DNA of 48,760 bases from positions 1-48,760 of the forward strand of contig NZ_JACSWA010000320.1 in the NCBI RefSeq assembly GCF_016888125.1, given 5' to 3'. Origin of the DNA: Spirulina sp. CCY15215 (lineage in GTDB: Bacteria; Cyanobacteriota; Cyanobacteriia; Cyanobacteriales; Spirulinaceae). Below the pieces are notes generated by a model, which made no database searches, had not been told where the DNA came from, and worked only from the letters and a program-made list of their open reading frames with translations. The first letter of the stretch is position 1; every line of letters begins with the position of its first letter. The position numbers and the translations under genes were made by a program. Below, in pieces: positions 35,025 to 42,850 of this stretch.

Positions 35025-35831
35025 ATGTCCGACATAATTTGCAAGGGGAATAAAGTTAAGGTGGATTCGGTTCAAATTTTAATTGTTCAAGGGAATCCTC
35101 ACCTGCGATCGCTATTGGGGTGGCATTTGCAACAGGCTGGCTATTGGTGTCAACAAGCCGATACCCTCGATCGCGCGATGACAATTCTGGCTCGTCGTCA
35201 GCCTCCCCTGGTCATTGTCGATTCGGATTTACCCGATGGGGATGGTATTGAGTTATGTCGTTGGTTGTATCAACAGAAACAGTCTTTAATTTTGGTACTG
35301 TCGGCTCGTATCAATCAAAGTGATATTGTTGCGGGTTTACAAGCAGGAGCCGATGATTATCTCAAAAAACCTTTTGGGATGCAGGAATTTTTGGCACGGG
35401 TTGAGGCATTATTGCGGCGTTTGCGGGTTACAAGTGCGCCTCTTTATTTGAACTACGGGGTTTTGAGAATCGATCTGGTACAGCGTCGCGTGCGCTTACA
35501 GGAGAATTATATCGATTTAACTCCCCAAGAATTTAGCTTGCTTTATATCCTCGCTCAAGCGGAAGGTACTCCACTGAGTCGATCCGAGTTATTAAATCGC
35601 GCTTGGCCTGATGCGATCGATAATCCCCGCACGATTGACACTCATGTTTTATCTTTACGCAAAAAATTAGATACAGAACCCGAGCAACCCAGTTTAATTC
35701 AAACCGTGAGGAATGTTGGCTATCGTTTCAATTCTGAGGCACTTGAAGCTCATAATGGGAAGTCTATTCCCTCATCTGAAGCACTACGACGATTGGAGAC
35801 CAGTCCCGCAGTGGCGATCGCCTCGAATTAG
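35025..35831 (+). CDS. OmpR/PhoB-family response regulator with degenerate receiver
   Basis: This 268-aa protein has an N-terminal receiver domain (about 15-130) and a C-terminal winged-helix DNA-binding domain (LYLNYGVLRIDLVQRRVRLQ, LTPQEFSLLYILAQAEGTPL, DTHVLSLRKKLDTEPE, then TVRNVGYRF). The phosphoacceptor Asp66 (VIVDSDLPDGDG), Ser93 (VLSARI) and Lys115 (LKKPF) are present. However, the acidic pair that binds Mg2+ is replaced by Gln22-Gly23 (ILIVQGNPHL in place of ILVVDDEP). No histidine kinase is adjacent. Its stop codon lies inside the first unit of the heptamer array. The start has no clear ribosome site and sits in a TACAAT that could be a -10. Confidence 0.88.
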   Translation: MSDIICKGNKVKVDSVQILIVQGNPHLRSLLGWHLQQAGYWCQQADTLDRAMTILARRQPPLVIVDSDLPDGDGIELCRWLYQQKQSLILVLSARINQSDIVAGLQAGADDYLKKPFGMQEFLARVEALLRRLRVTSAPLYLNYGVLRIDLVQRRVRLQENYIDLTPQEFSLLYILAQAEGTPLSRSELLNRAWPDAIDNPRTIDTHVLSLRKKLDTEPEQPSLIQTVRNVGYRFNSEALEAHNGKSIPSSEALRRLETSPAVAIASN

Positions 35832-35939
35832 TGGTTAGTGGTTAGTGGTTAGTGGTTAGTGGTTAGTGGTTAGTTCTTAGTGGTTAGTTCTTAGTTCTTA
35901 GTTCTTAGTTCTTAGTTATCAGTTCTTAGTTATCAGTTA
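35828..35939. repeat. Array of sixteen 7-bp units (STRR-like)
   Basis: The 112-bp stretch reads as 16 heptamers in one frame. It begins with six TTAGTGG, then TTAGTTC, TTAGTGG, four TTAGTTC, TTAGTTA, TCAGTTC, TTAGTTA and TCAGTTA. The consensus is TTAGTKS-like. It starts within the stop codon of the regulator gene and ends about 10 bp before the next start. Short tandemly repeated heptamers are known from cyanobacteria. Confidence 0.93.
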
Positions 35940-35949
35940 TCAACTATCG

Positions 35950-37140
35950 ATGAGCAAAACCATTGCTGAAATTAATGATAAAATTCGCGCCTCGAAAGCG
36001 GTGGTTTGGACCGTAGAAGAACTCAAACAGCGCGTGTCCGATACCAGTATCGCTCAAGTAGCGAAAACCGTGGATGTCGTCACCACAGGCACCTTTGAGC
36101 CGATGGAATCCGTTGGCGCTATCCTCAATGTGGGTCATACAGACCCACCGATGAAAATTCGCCAGTGTTGGTTAGATGGGGTTCCCGCTTATGGAGGTTT
36201 GGGGGCAGTAGATTTGTATTTAGGGGCGACCATGATGGCGGATTATGGGGAGGCGGAGACGGAACGAATAGCGGGAAACCCTTCTCCTGTCAGGGGAGGA
36301 GGTCACGTCATCGAAGACTTGATTGCGGGAAAATCCGTCCATTTACGGGCGACGGGACAGGTAACGGACTGCTATCCCCGCGCTTCTTGGGAAAGCACGA
36401 TTAATCGAGATAGCATCAATCAATTTTATTTATTTAATCCCCGCAATCTCTATCAAAATTTTATAGTTGGCGTTAACGGTGGCGATCGCATTCTCTACAC
36501 TTATCTCGGTCCCTTGCACCCGCAATTTGGCAATGCAGTTTATGCTAATCCAGGGGCTATTTCTCCCCTTTTCAACGACCCAGATTTACAAACCATCGGT
36601 ATCGGTACCAAGATTTTTTTAGGGGGAGGAATTGGTTATATCACATGGGAGGGAACCCAACACTTTCCCCTGCAAAAACGTTTAGAGAATCGCACCCCCA
36701 TCGGTCCAGCCTGTACTTTGGCGGCGATCGGGGATGCTAAACAGATGAATTCTCGTTGGGTACGAGGTTGTTATTTCCAAAATTACGGCACCGCGATCGT
36801 TTTGGGAGTGGGCATTCCCATTCCGGTTTTAAGTGAAGAAATTGTGCTAAAGTGCGCGGTGCGAGATGAAGAAATTGTTGCTCCTGTAGTAGATTTCGCC
36901 ATTCCTCGGCGAGTGCGCCCCACCTTTGGTTCTTTCACTTATGACCAATTGAAAAGCGGTCACATTACCATTCAAGGAAAACAAGTGAGGACAGCACCTC
37001 TCGCCAGTATTCGTCTTTCTCGTCAAGTTGCTGAGGAACTCAAACAATGGATTGAAGCGGGGGAATTTACCCTCACGGAACCGGTTGCATCTATTCCCAG
37101 CGATCGCGCTTTCTTATCCCAAGACCCTTCTCTGTCTTAA
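35950..37140 (+). CDS. DUF39 homocysteine-biosynthesis family protein
   Basis: This 396-aa protein belongs to the HcyBio/DUF39 family, whose archaeal members convert aspartate semialdehyde to homocysteine using sulfide. Landmarks are the opening TIAEINDKIRASKAVVWTVEEL, IRQCWLDGVPAYGGLGAVDLYLGAT, SPVRGGGHVIEDLIAGK, QVTDCYPRASWE, and a C-terminal RVRPTFGSFTYDQLKSGHI. Cys152-region (CW) and Cys (TDCYPR) are candidate sulfur carriers. The family's usual CBS/NIL partner is not adjacent. It would give an alternative sulfur-assimilation step into methionine, related to metK. The role in cyanobacteria is not established. Confidence 0.88.
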   Translation: MSKTIAEINDKIRASKAVVWTVEELKQRVSDTSIAQVAKTVDVVTTGTFEPMESVGAILNVGHTDPPMKIRQCWLDGVPAYGGLGAVDLYLGATMMADYGEAETERIAGNPSPVRGGGHVIEDLIAGKSVHLRATGQVTDCYPRASWESTINRDSINQFYLFNPRNLYQNFIVGVNGGDRILYTYLGPLHPQFGNAVYANPGAISPLFNDPDLQTIGIGTKIFLGGGIGYITWEGTQHFPLQKRLENRTPIGPACTLAAIGDAKQMNSRWVRGCYFQNYGTAIVLGVGIPIPVLSEEIVLKCAVRDEEIVAPVVDFAIPRRVRPTFGSFTYDQLKSGHITIQGKQVRTAPLASIRLSRQVAEELKQWIEAGEFTLTEPVASIPSDRAFLSQDPSLS

Positions 37141-37375
37141 GGCAGAGAAGCTGTGAAGCCTATCAAAATACAGGGCAAACGCATACTCAATCAAAGTCTT
37201 GTCCGTTTATTAGTACGCGTTGCCCTGCCTGAATGCTTACGATTCTTAACAAAGTCTGTGGAATTGTTAATTCTTTCTGCTGATTACCTAACTATAGGTT
37301 TCATTAATAAAATATCCGTTATCGTGGTGGTATAAAAACCGAATTTAACACTGAATTTAACAAGGAAGTAAAAAA

Positions 37376-37528
37376 ATGTCTAATCTCATCTGGACTGCCG
37401 TTGGTGTGGTTTTCATCCTCTGGTTGCTGGGATTTTCTGTTCACGTTGGTGGCAGCTTAATCCATATACTTTTAGTTTTGGCGCTGATCGGCATTGTCTA
37501 CAATTTATTTGTTGGACGAAGAATCTAA
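37376..37528 (+). CDS. Small hydrophobic protein, lmo0937/DUF5670 type
   Basis: This 50-aa protein reads LIWTAVGVVFILWLLGFSVH, then VGGSLIHILLVLALIGIVY, followed by NLFVGRRI. It matches the two-helix DUF5670/lmo0937 family often found near stress genes. AAGGAAG (37362-37368) is 7 bases before the ATG. It is too short for most ORF callers. The next gene is a CsbD-type stress protein on the same strand, consistent with a general stress role. Confidence 0.85.
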   Translation: MSNLIWTAVGVVFILWLLGFSVHVGGSLIHILLVLALIGIVYNLFVGRRI

Positions 37529-37572
37529 AAGGTTGTTGATAATTCTTTTCTACTTGCAAAAGTTATCTTCTC

Positions 37573-37625
37573 GTTTCGTTAGTCGTGTTCATATTTTACT
37601 ATGAACCATAAATTACTGACGAAAC
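37573..37625. other. Two-tier stem-loop between two small stress-type genes
   Basis: GTTTCGTTAGT (37573-37583) pairs with ACTGACGAAAC (37615-37625), with one G-T pair. Inside it GTTCATA (37587-37593) pairs perfectly with TATGAAC (37600-37606). It lies between the DUF5670 and CsbD genes, with no T-run, so a simple terminator is less likely than a structured leader or small RNA. Confidence 0.55.
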
Positions 37626-37662
37626 CCCTCGAACATACATCATTCATTTTTTAAGATTAACC

Positions 37663-38157
37663 ATGAGTTTAATTAAACAGCTTCGTCGTCTTTTTCTAAA
37701 CAGTACTTTAGCTATCTTGCTAACAACTGCGATCGCGTTTGGTTTCGGAACAGCCAATAGTTTAGCTGCCACAACATCTCTCGCGCAATTGAACAATTAT
37801 CCTTCACTTCAACTAGCATCAATGAATCGAGTCGAGGCAATGCAAAAGAATGTTGAAGGCAAAACCCAAGAGGCGATCGGTAATGTTACGGGCAATGCCA
37901 AAGATCAAATGATGGGAAAAGCCAAACAGGTCGAAAGTAAGGTTTGGAATGCAACAGAAGATCTGAAAGATGACATGACATCAAACAATCGGGCTAAAGC
38001 AATAGAAAAAAATCTTGAAGGTAAGGCTCAAGAACAGATTGGCAATATTACTGGCAACCGTAAAGATCAGTTTCAGGGACAAGTTAAGCAGGTTGAAAGT
38101 AATGTTCGTAATTTGGTAGAAGACATGAAAAATACTGTTAAGGATGCCTTCAATTAG
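37663..38157 (+). CDS. CsbD-like stress protein with two repeats, exported
   Basis: This 164-aa protein has an N-terminal signal segment (FLNSTLAILLTTAIAFGFGTANSLAA) and two CsbD-like units of about 50 residues: VEGKTQEAIGNVTGNAKDQMMGKAKQVES and LEGKAQEQIGNITGNRKDQFQGQVKQVES. CsbD is a general-stress protein of unknown biochemical role, usually cytoplasmic and single-unit. Here it appears doubled and possibly directed to the periplasm or thylakoid lumen. A strong terminator follows at 38250-38278. Confidence 0.88.
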   Translation: MSLIKQLRRLFLNSTLAILLTTAIAFGFGTANSLAATTSLAQLNNYPSLQLASMNRVEAMQKNVEGKTQEAIGNVTGNAKDQMMGKAKQVESKVWNATEDLKDDMTSNNRAKAIEKNLEGKAQEQIGNITGNRKDQFQGQVKQVESNVRNLVEDMKNTVKDAFN

Positions 38158-38249
38158 ACATATCAAAACAGCTAAGACTTGACAAAATCCCCATTATCTG
38201 CATTTACAGCATTGAGATAGAGGGAATTGAAAAAATAACCTCAAACCTG

Positions 38250-38278
38250 CGCTACACAAATATTGTGTGGCGTTTTTT
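38250..38278 (+). terminator. Rho-independent terminator after the CsbD-like gene
   Basis: CGC-T-ACACAA pairs with TTGTGT-G-GCG around an ATA loop (38250-38272) and is followed by six T. This is the clearest intrinsic terminator in the window. Confidence 0.85.
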
Positions 38279-38313
38279 CTGTCCGATCCCGTTTTCTATG
38301 TATTTATTTTTAG

Positions 38314-38328
38314 TTATGATTATCATAA
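38314..38328. promoter_or_regulatory. Perfect 7-1-7 palindrome upstream of nrtA
   Basis: TTATGAT-T-ATCATAA is an exact inverted repeat 136 bp before the nrtA start. The form (T-N11-A, TTA...TAA) suits a LysR-type site such as NtcB or a Fur-like site; which one cannot be decided from sequence. Confidence 0.45.
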
Positions 38329-38464
38329 AAACTATTGTCTTTACACTATACCTTGGAGATTGTATTATCTAAAGTTAATGAGAAATTTGATTAAATTAAC
38401 TAATCAAACAGCCCTAAAGCGTCTCAACTTTAAATACACCGATTACATCCATCTGAAGGGAATT

Positions 38465-39835
38465 ATGTCTGATTTTCCTCATGTCTCGCGCCGTAAATTT
38501 TTAGCAACTGCTGGTGCAACTGCCGCTACCTCGATCTTACTGAAAGGCTGTTTGGGCAACCCTCCCGAACCGAGTAGCAACTCCGAAACTGGCGGTGACT
38601 CCAAAGTTGCCACCGATATCGATATCAGCCCCGAACAAATGCCTGAAACCCCCAAGGTTAAACTGGGTTACATTCCCATCGTGGAAGCAGCGGCCTTGGT
38701 CATTGCCCAAGAAAAGGGCTTTTTTGCCAAATACGGCATGACGGAAGTGGAACTCTCCAAACAGGCGAACTGGGCTGCAGCGCGAGATAACGTCACCATT
38801 GGTTCTGAAGGGGGCGGTATCGATGGCGGTCAATGGCAAATGCCCATGCCTCACTTAATTAGCGAAGGAATTATTACGAATGGGCAAAAAATTCCCATGT
38901 ATGTCCTCGCTCAATTAAATACCCAAGGCAACGGTATTGCGATCGCGGGCATTCATCAAGGTAAAGGAGTCAGCCTCGACCTTACGGGGGCTGCCGATTA
39001 CATTAAAGGCTTCCCCGCCAAGGAAGGGCGCAAATTTAAAGCCGCCCACACCTTCCCCAACGTCAACCAAGATTTTTGGATTCGCTACTGGTTTGCTGCG
39101 GGGGGAATTAACCCCGATACAGATATCGATCTCCTCGCCGTCCCTCCCGCCGAGACAGTACAAGGGATGCGGAATGGCACGATGGATGCCTTTAGTACAG
39201 GAGATCCTTGGCCTTATCGTATTATCGCCGAAGACATCGGACACATGGCCGCCCTCACCAGCCAAATTTGGAAATTTCACCCGGAAGAATACCTTGCTAT
39301 TCGGGGCGACTGGGTAGATGCTAACCCCAAAGCCACCAAAGCCGTTTTGAAAGCCTTAATGGAGGCACAACAATGGTGCGATAAAGATGCCAATCGTCCC
39401 GAACTCGTTAAGTTAGTTGCCGGGCGCAGCTACTTTAATGTTCCTCCAGAAATCCTCGAACCGCCTTATAAAGGACAGTACAAAATGGGAGATGGGAAAG
39501 CGGAGATCGATGACAAAATGATGGGTCCTCTCTATTGGAAAGACGGTATTGGCAATGTTTCCTATCCTTACAAGAGTCACGATCTCTGGTTCTTAACGGA
39601 AACTCTGCGGTGGGGTTTCCATCGGGATAAAATTAGTGATTTTGATACCGTTAATCGCATCATCAACGAAGTCAACCGGGAAGATCTCTGGCGAGAAGCA
39701 GCCAAGGAAGCGGGTTTTGATGCCGATATTCCCGAAAGTACCTCTCGCGGGGTCGAAACCTTCTTTGATGGTGTCACCTTCGATCCCGAAGATCCGGAAG
39801 GTTACTTAGATAGCTTAAAAATCAAAAAAGTTTAA
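38465..39835 (+). CDS. nrtA: Nitrate/nitrite ABC transporter substrate-binding lipoprotein
   Basis: This 456-aa binding protein captures nitrate in the periplasm for import. The N-terminus has a twin-arginine motif ([20 protein letters not shown]) with a lipobox Cys29, so it is Tat-exported and lipid-anchored. Family motifs are [42 protein letters not shown] and [28 protein letters not shown]. The ATG at 38465 has AAGGGA upstream; the frame reads 66 codons further up without family features. It heads nrtABCD and is probably activated by NtcA under nitrogen limitation. Confidence 0.96.
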   Translation: MSDFPHVSRRKFLATAGATAATSILLKGCLGNPPEPSSNSETGGDSKVATDIDISPEQMPETPKVKLGYIPIVEAAALVIAQEKGFFAKYGMTEVELSKQANWAAARDNVTIGSEGGGIDGGQWQMPMPHLISEGIITNGQKIPMYVLAQLNTQGNGIAIAGIHQGKGVSLDLTGAADYIKGFPAKEGRKFKAAHTFPNVNQDFWIRYWFAAGGINPDTDIDLLAVPPAETVQGMRNGTMDAFSTGDPWPYRIIAEDIGHMAALTSQIWKFHPEEYLAIRGDWVDANPKATKAVLKALMEAQQWCDKDANRPELVKLVAGRSYFNVPPEILEPPYKGQYKMGDGKAEIDDKMMGPLYWKDGIGNVSYPYKSHDLWFLTETLRWGFHRDKISDFDTVNRIINEVNREDLWREAAKEAGFDADIPESTSRGVETFFDGVTFDPEDPEGYLDSLKIKKV

Positions 39836-39865
39836 TGGCAATTCGCAGTTCATCATAGGAGAGTT

Positions 39866-40711
39866 ATGACCACGAGCATAAAATCGCGTAGTTCAACGGC
39901 TGCCCCCAACTTTCTCATTCAATTTTGGCAAAAGCAGGCTCCTAATATTCTGCCCCCCGCAATTGGAATTTTGAGTTTCTTAGTGATCTGGCAATTGATT
40001 TCCATGTCGGGTTTATCTCGCATTCCTGGTCCTTTGAGTCTCTGGACGGACGATCGCACTCGGACATTGTTGTTGTATCCTTTCTACGATCGCGGTGGTT
40101 TAGATAAGGGCTTATTTTGGCAAACTCTTGCCAGTTTAATTCGGGTAGCACAAGGTTACTCTCTCGCGGCGTTTGTGGGCATTAGCGTGGGGGTTATTGT
40201 TGGCACAAATCCTCTCATTAATAAAGCCCTCGATCCCATTTTTCAATTCTTGCGAATGGTGGCTCCTTTAGCTTGGGTTCCCATCGCCCTCGTTGCCCTA
40301 CAACAAAACCAACCCGCCGCTATTTTCGTGATTTTTATTACTTCGGTTTGGCCGATTTTAATTAACACGGCGGAAGGAGTGCGACAGATTCCCGATGACT
40401 ATAATAATGTCGCCAAAGTCTTGCAACTTTCGCGAAAAGAATATTATCTCAATATTCTTTTTCCTTCCGCTTTACCCTACATTTTCACAGGGTTGAGAAT
40501 TGCGATCGGCTTGGCATGGTTGGCAATTATTGCAGCAGAAATTGTCATGTCGGGGATTGTCGGTATCGGCTTTTTCATCTGGGATGCTTATCAGCAAAAC
40601 TACATCAGTGAAATTCTCTTAGCAGTGATTTACATCGGTGCCGTGGGCTTACTTCTCGATCGCGCGATCGCCTATTTACAGCATCTGATCGTTCCCGCAG
40701 AACAGAAATAA
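39866..40711 (+). CDS. nrtB: Nitrate/nitrite ABC transporter permease
   Basis: This 281-aa inner-membrane permease has about six helices. The family EAA loop is visible in EGVRQIPDDYNNVAKVLQLSRKEYYLNILFPSALPYIFTGLRIAIGLAW. The N-terminus (IQFWQKQAPNILPPAIGILSFLVIWQLIS) and the DDRTRTLLLYPFYDRGGLDKGLFWQTLASL segment are typical of NrtB. AGGAGAG is the ribosome site, 30 bp after nrtA. Confidence 0.97.
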   Translation: MTTSIKSRSSTAAPNFLIQFWQKQAPNILPPAIGILSFLVIWQLISMSGLSRIPGPLSLWTDDRTRTLLLYPFYDRGGLDKGLFWQTLASLIRVAQGYSLAAFVGISVGVIVGTNPLINKALDPIFQFLRMVAPLAWVPIALVALQQNQPAAIFVIFITSVWPILINTAEGVRQIPDDYNNVAKVLQLSRKEYYLNILFPSALPYIFTGLRIAIGLAWLAIIAAEIVMSGIVGIGFFIWDAYQQNYISEILLAVIYIGAVGLLLDRAIAYLQHLIVPAEQK

Positions 40712-40728
40712 AACAGAAAAAATATTGA

Positions 40729-40785
40729 TTGTTGGTTATTCGTAAGACCGATTACTCAATAACCAACAACCAATAACCAACAACC
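40729..40785. repeat. Heptad repeats and 12-bp inverted repeat between nrtB and nrtC
   Basis: Four 7-bp units (AATAACC, AACAACC, AATAACC, AACAACC) occupy 40758-40785. The first twelve bases (40758-40769) pair perfectly with TTGTTGGTTATT (40729-40740) across a 17-nt loop. The element lies inside the operon, just before the nrtC ribosome site. Confidence 0.85.
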
Positions 40786-40804
40786 AATCAAAAAAGGAGG
40801 TATT

Positions 40805-42820
40805 ATGGGCGTTCTCGTCTCAGTTGAAAATATCGAAAAGACATTTCCCTTAGTCGATGGCGGTCAATACATTGCTTTAAAAGGTATTGATTTAGAAATT
40901 AAAAAAGGTGAATTTGTCTCTCTCATCGGCCACTCGGGTTGCGGTAAATCTACCTTGTTAAATATGGTGGCAGGGTTAGATTTACCCACCAATGGGTTAG
41001 TAACTTTAGAAGGACAGCGCGTTAAAGAACCCGGCCCCGATCGCATGGTAGTGTTTCAAAATTACTCTCTTCTCCCTTGGCGCACAGTGCGAGATAATAT
41101 TGCCTTGGCGGTGAATGCAGTTATGAAAGATGCCCCCGCCCCAGACCGTAAAGCCTTAATCGAAGAGCATATCGATATGGTAGGATTGCGCCCAGCCGCC
41201 AATCGCTATCCGGGGCAACTTTCGGGAGGAATGAAACAACGGGTGGCGATCGCCCGCGCCCTCGCCCTGCGTCCAAAATTATTGTTACTCGACGAACCTT
41301 TTGGAGCCTTGGATGCCTTGACGCGGGGGAATTTGCAGGAACAATTAATGCGAATTTGCGAGGAAAATGAGATTAGTGCTTTGATGGTGACTCACGATGT
41401 GGATGAAGCGGTTTTACTCTCCGATCGCATTGTCATGTTAACCAACGGGCCAGAATCGAAAATCGGGCAAATTCTCGATGTTGATATCCCTCGCCCCCGC
41501 AAACGCATGGAAGTAGTGGAACATCCCAGTTATTACAGCCTGCGATCGGAAATTATTTACTTCCTCAACCAACAAAAACGCATCAAAAAATTACGGGGGA
41601 AAAAGACCACCGCGATCGCCCGTCATGGTTTGGAAAAGGTGAATTTGGAAATCGGTTTCGTTCCCCTCACCGCTTGCGCCCCCATCGCCGTGGCTCAAGA
41701 AAAGGGCTTTTTTGCCAAACACGGTCTCGAGGAAGTCTCCCTCGTCCGAGAAACCAGTTGGCGAGGTATTGTCGATGGCATAGCTGGAAAGTACCTGGAT
41801 GCCGCTCAAATGCCCGCAGGAATGCCCTTATGGATGACCCTCGGGGGGGATGGTGCCAAACCCGTCCCCGTGGTCAGTGGGCTGACTATGACCCGTAACG
41901 GCAATGGGATCACCCTCGATCGCCGTTTCTACGACCAAGGGGTGCGAAGTGCGGAAGACTTTCAGAAATATTTACAGCAAACCCGCGATCGCACCCATAC
42001 CTTGGGCATGGTTCACCCCTCATCCTTGCATAACCTCCTCCTGCGTTATTGGTTGGCGGCCTATCAAATTGACCCCGATCGCGATGTTAATCTGCAAACT
42101 ATTCCCCCCGCCCAAATGGTGGTGGATCTGCAAGGGGGAACCATTGACGGCTATTGCGTGGGAGAACCTTGGAACTTACGTGCCGCGATCGAAGGGGTGG
42201 GCTTTACCATTGCCACAGACCTCGAAATCTGGGACGGTCATCCTGGTAAAGTTTTAGGGGTGCGAGAAGATTGGGCGAATGCTTATCCCAATACTCACAT
42301 CGCTTTAGTGAAAGCTCTCTTAGAAGCCTGTCGCTATTGTGCCGACGAAAACAACGAGTTAGAAATTCGGCAGATTTTGGCGCAACGGCAATATGTCAGC
42401 ACAAATATTGACTATATCCAATTGGGCAACCCCAACCAAGCCTTTTGCGATGTGGAACAACCCATGCGCGAGTACGCCCATCATCTCTTTTTTAGTCAGT
42501 CCGCCAACCGTCCCAGCCGTACCGAACACCTCTGGATTATGACACAATTGGCTCGCTGGGGACATACTCCCTTCCCCCGTAACTGGATGGAGATTCTCGA
42601 ACGTATCTGTAAAGTAGGTGTTTTCAGTACCGCCGCCCGAGAGTTGGGACTGTTGGATATGAAGTATAACCGCATTCCCATTAAACTGTTTGACGGCACC
42701 GTTTTCGATCCCGAAGATCCCATCACTTATCTCAACGAACTCGCTATCAAGCAGGATTTCTCCATCGCTGAAGTGGTTTTAGATGATGATTCTCGTGCTT
42801 CTGTCAATCTTGCTGCTTAG
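40805..42820 (+). CDS. nrtC: Nitrate/nitrite transporter ATPase with fused NrtA-like regulatory domain
   Basis: This 671-aa fusion protein is characteristic of cyanobacterial nitrate transport. The N-terminal 260 residues are an ABC ATPase: Walker A GHSGCGKST, signature LSGGMKQRVAIARALAL, Walker B LLLLDEPFGALDALT, H-loop VTHDVDEAV. After a basic linker, residues from about 280 onward resemble NrtA ([29 protein letters not shown]). This C-terminal domain is known to mediate ammonium-promoted inhibition. AAGGAGG precedes the ATG. Confidence 0.97.
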   Translation: MGVLVSVENIEKTFPLVDGGQYIALKGIDLEIKKGEFVSLIGHSGCGKSTLLNMVAGLDLPTNGLVTLEGQRVKEPGPDRMVVFQNYSLLPWRTVRDNIALAVNAVMKDAPAPDRKALIEEHIDMVGLRPAANRYPGQLSGGMKQRVAIARALALRPKLLLLDEPFGALDALTRGNLQEQLMRICEENEISALMVTHDVDEAVLLSDRIVMLTNGPESKIGQILDVDIPRPRKRMEVVEHPSYYSLRSEIIYFLNQQKRIKKLRGKKTTAIARHGLEKVNLEIGFVPLTACAPIAVAQEKGFFAKHGLEEVSLVRETSWRGIVDGIAGKYLDAAQMPAGMPLWMTLGGDGAKPVPVVSGLTMTRNGNGITLDRRFYDQGVRSAEDFQKYLQQTRDRTHTLGMVHPSSLHNLLLRYWLAAYQIDPDRDVNLQTIPPAQMVVDLQGGTIDGYCVGEPWNLRAAIEGVGFTIATDLEIWDGHPGKVLGVREDWANAYPNTHIALVKALLEACRYCADENNELEIRQILAQRQYVSTNIDYIQLGNPNQAFCDVEQPMREYAHHLFFSQSANRPSRTEHLWIMTQLARWGHTPFPRNWMEILERICKVGVFSTAARELGLLDMKYNRIPIKLFDGTVFDPEDPITYLNELAIKQDFSIAEVVLDDDSRASVNLAA

Positions 42821-42850
42821 TTTTGTTCTCTATTCCTTTTGTTCGCAATT

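Larger units (their letters stand above)
38158..38464 (+). other. Intergenic region upstream of nrtA
   Basis: It contains the CsbD terminator (38250-38278), an AT-rich stretch and regulatory candidates for nrtA. GTATTTATTTTTAG (38300-38313) matches five of six conserved bases of an NtcA site GTA-N8-TAC. It is directly followed by the perfect 7-1-7 palindrome at 38314-38328. The spacing to a clear -10 is not canonical, so the NtcA call is weak. Confidence 0.45.

Noticed and set aside
35828-35939. Possible CRISPR array
   Set aside because: Units are 7 bp with no spacers; it is a simple tandem array. No cas gene is nearby.
37153-37335. 60-aa plus-strand frame after the DUF39 gene
   Set aside because: No ribosome site, no recognisable domain, and it includes the inverted repeat at 37171-37227. 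More likely untranslated 3' sequence of the DUF39 gene.
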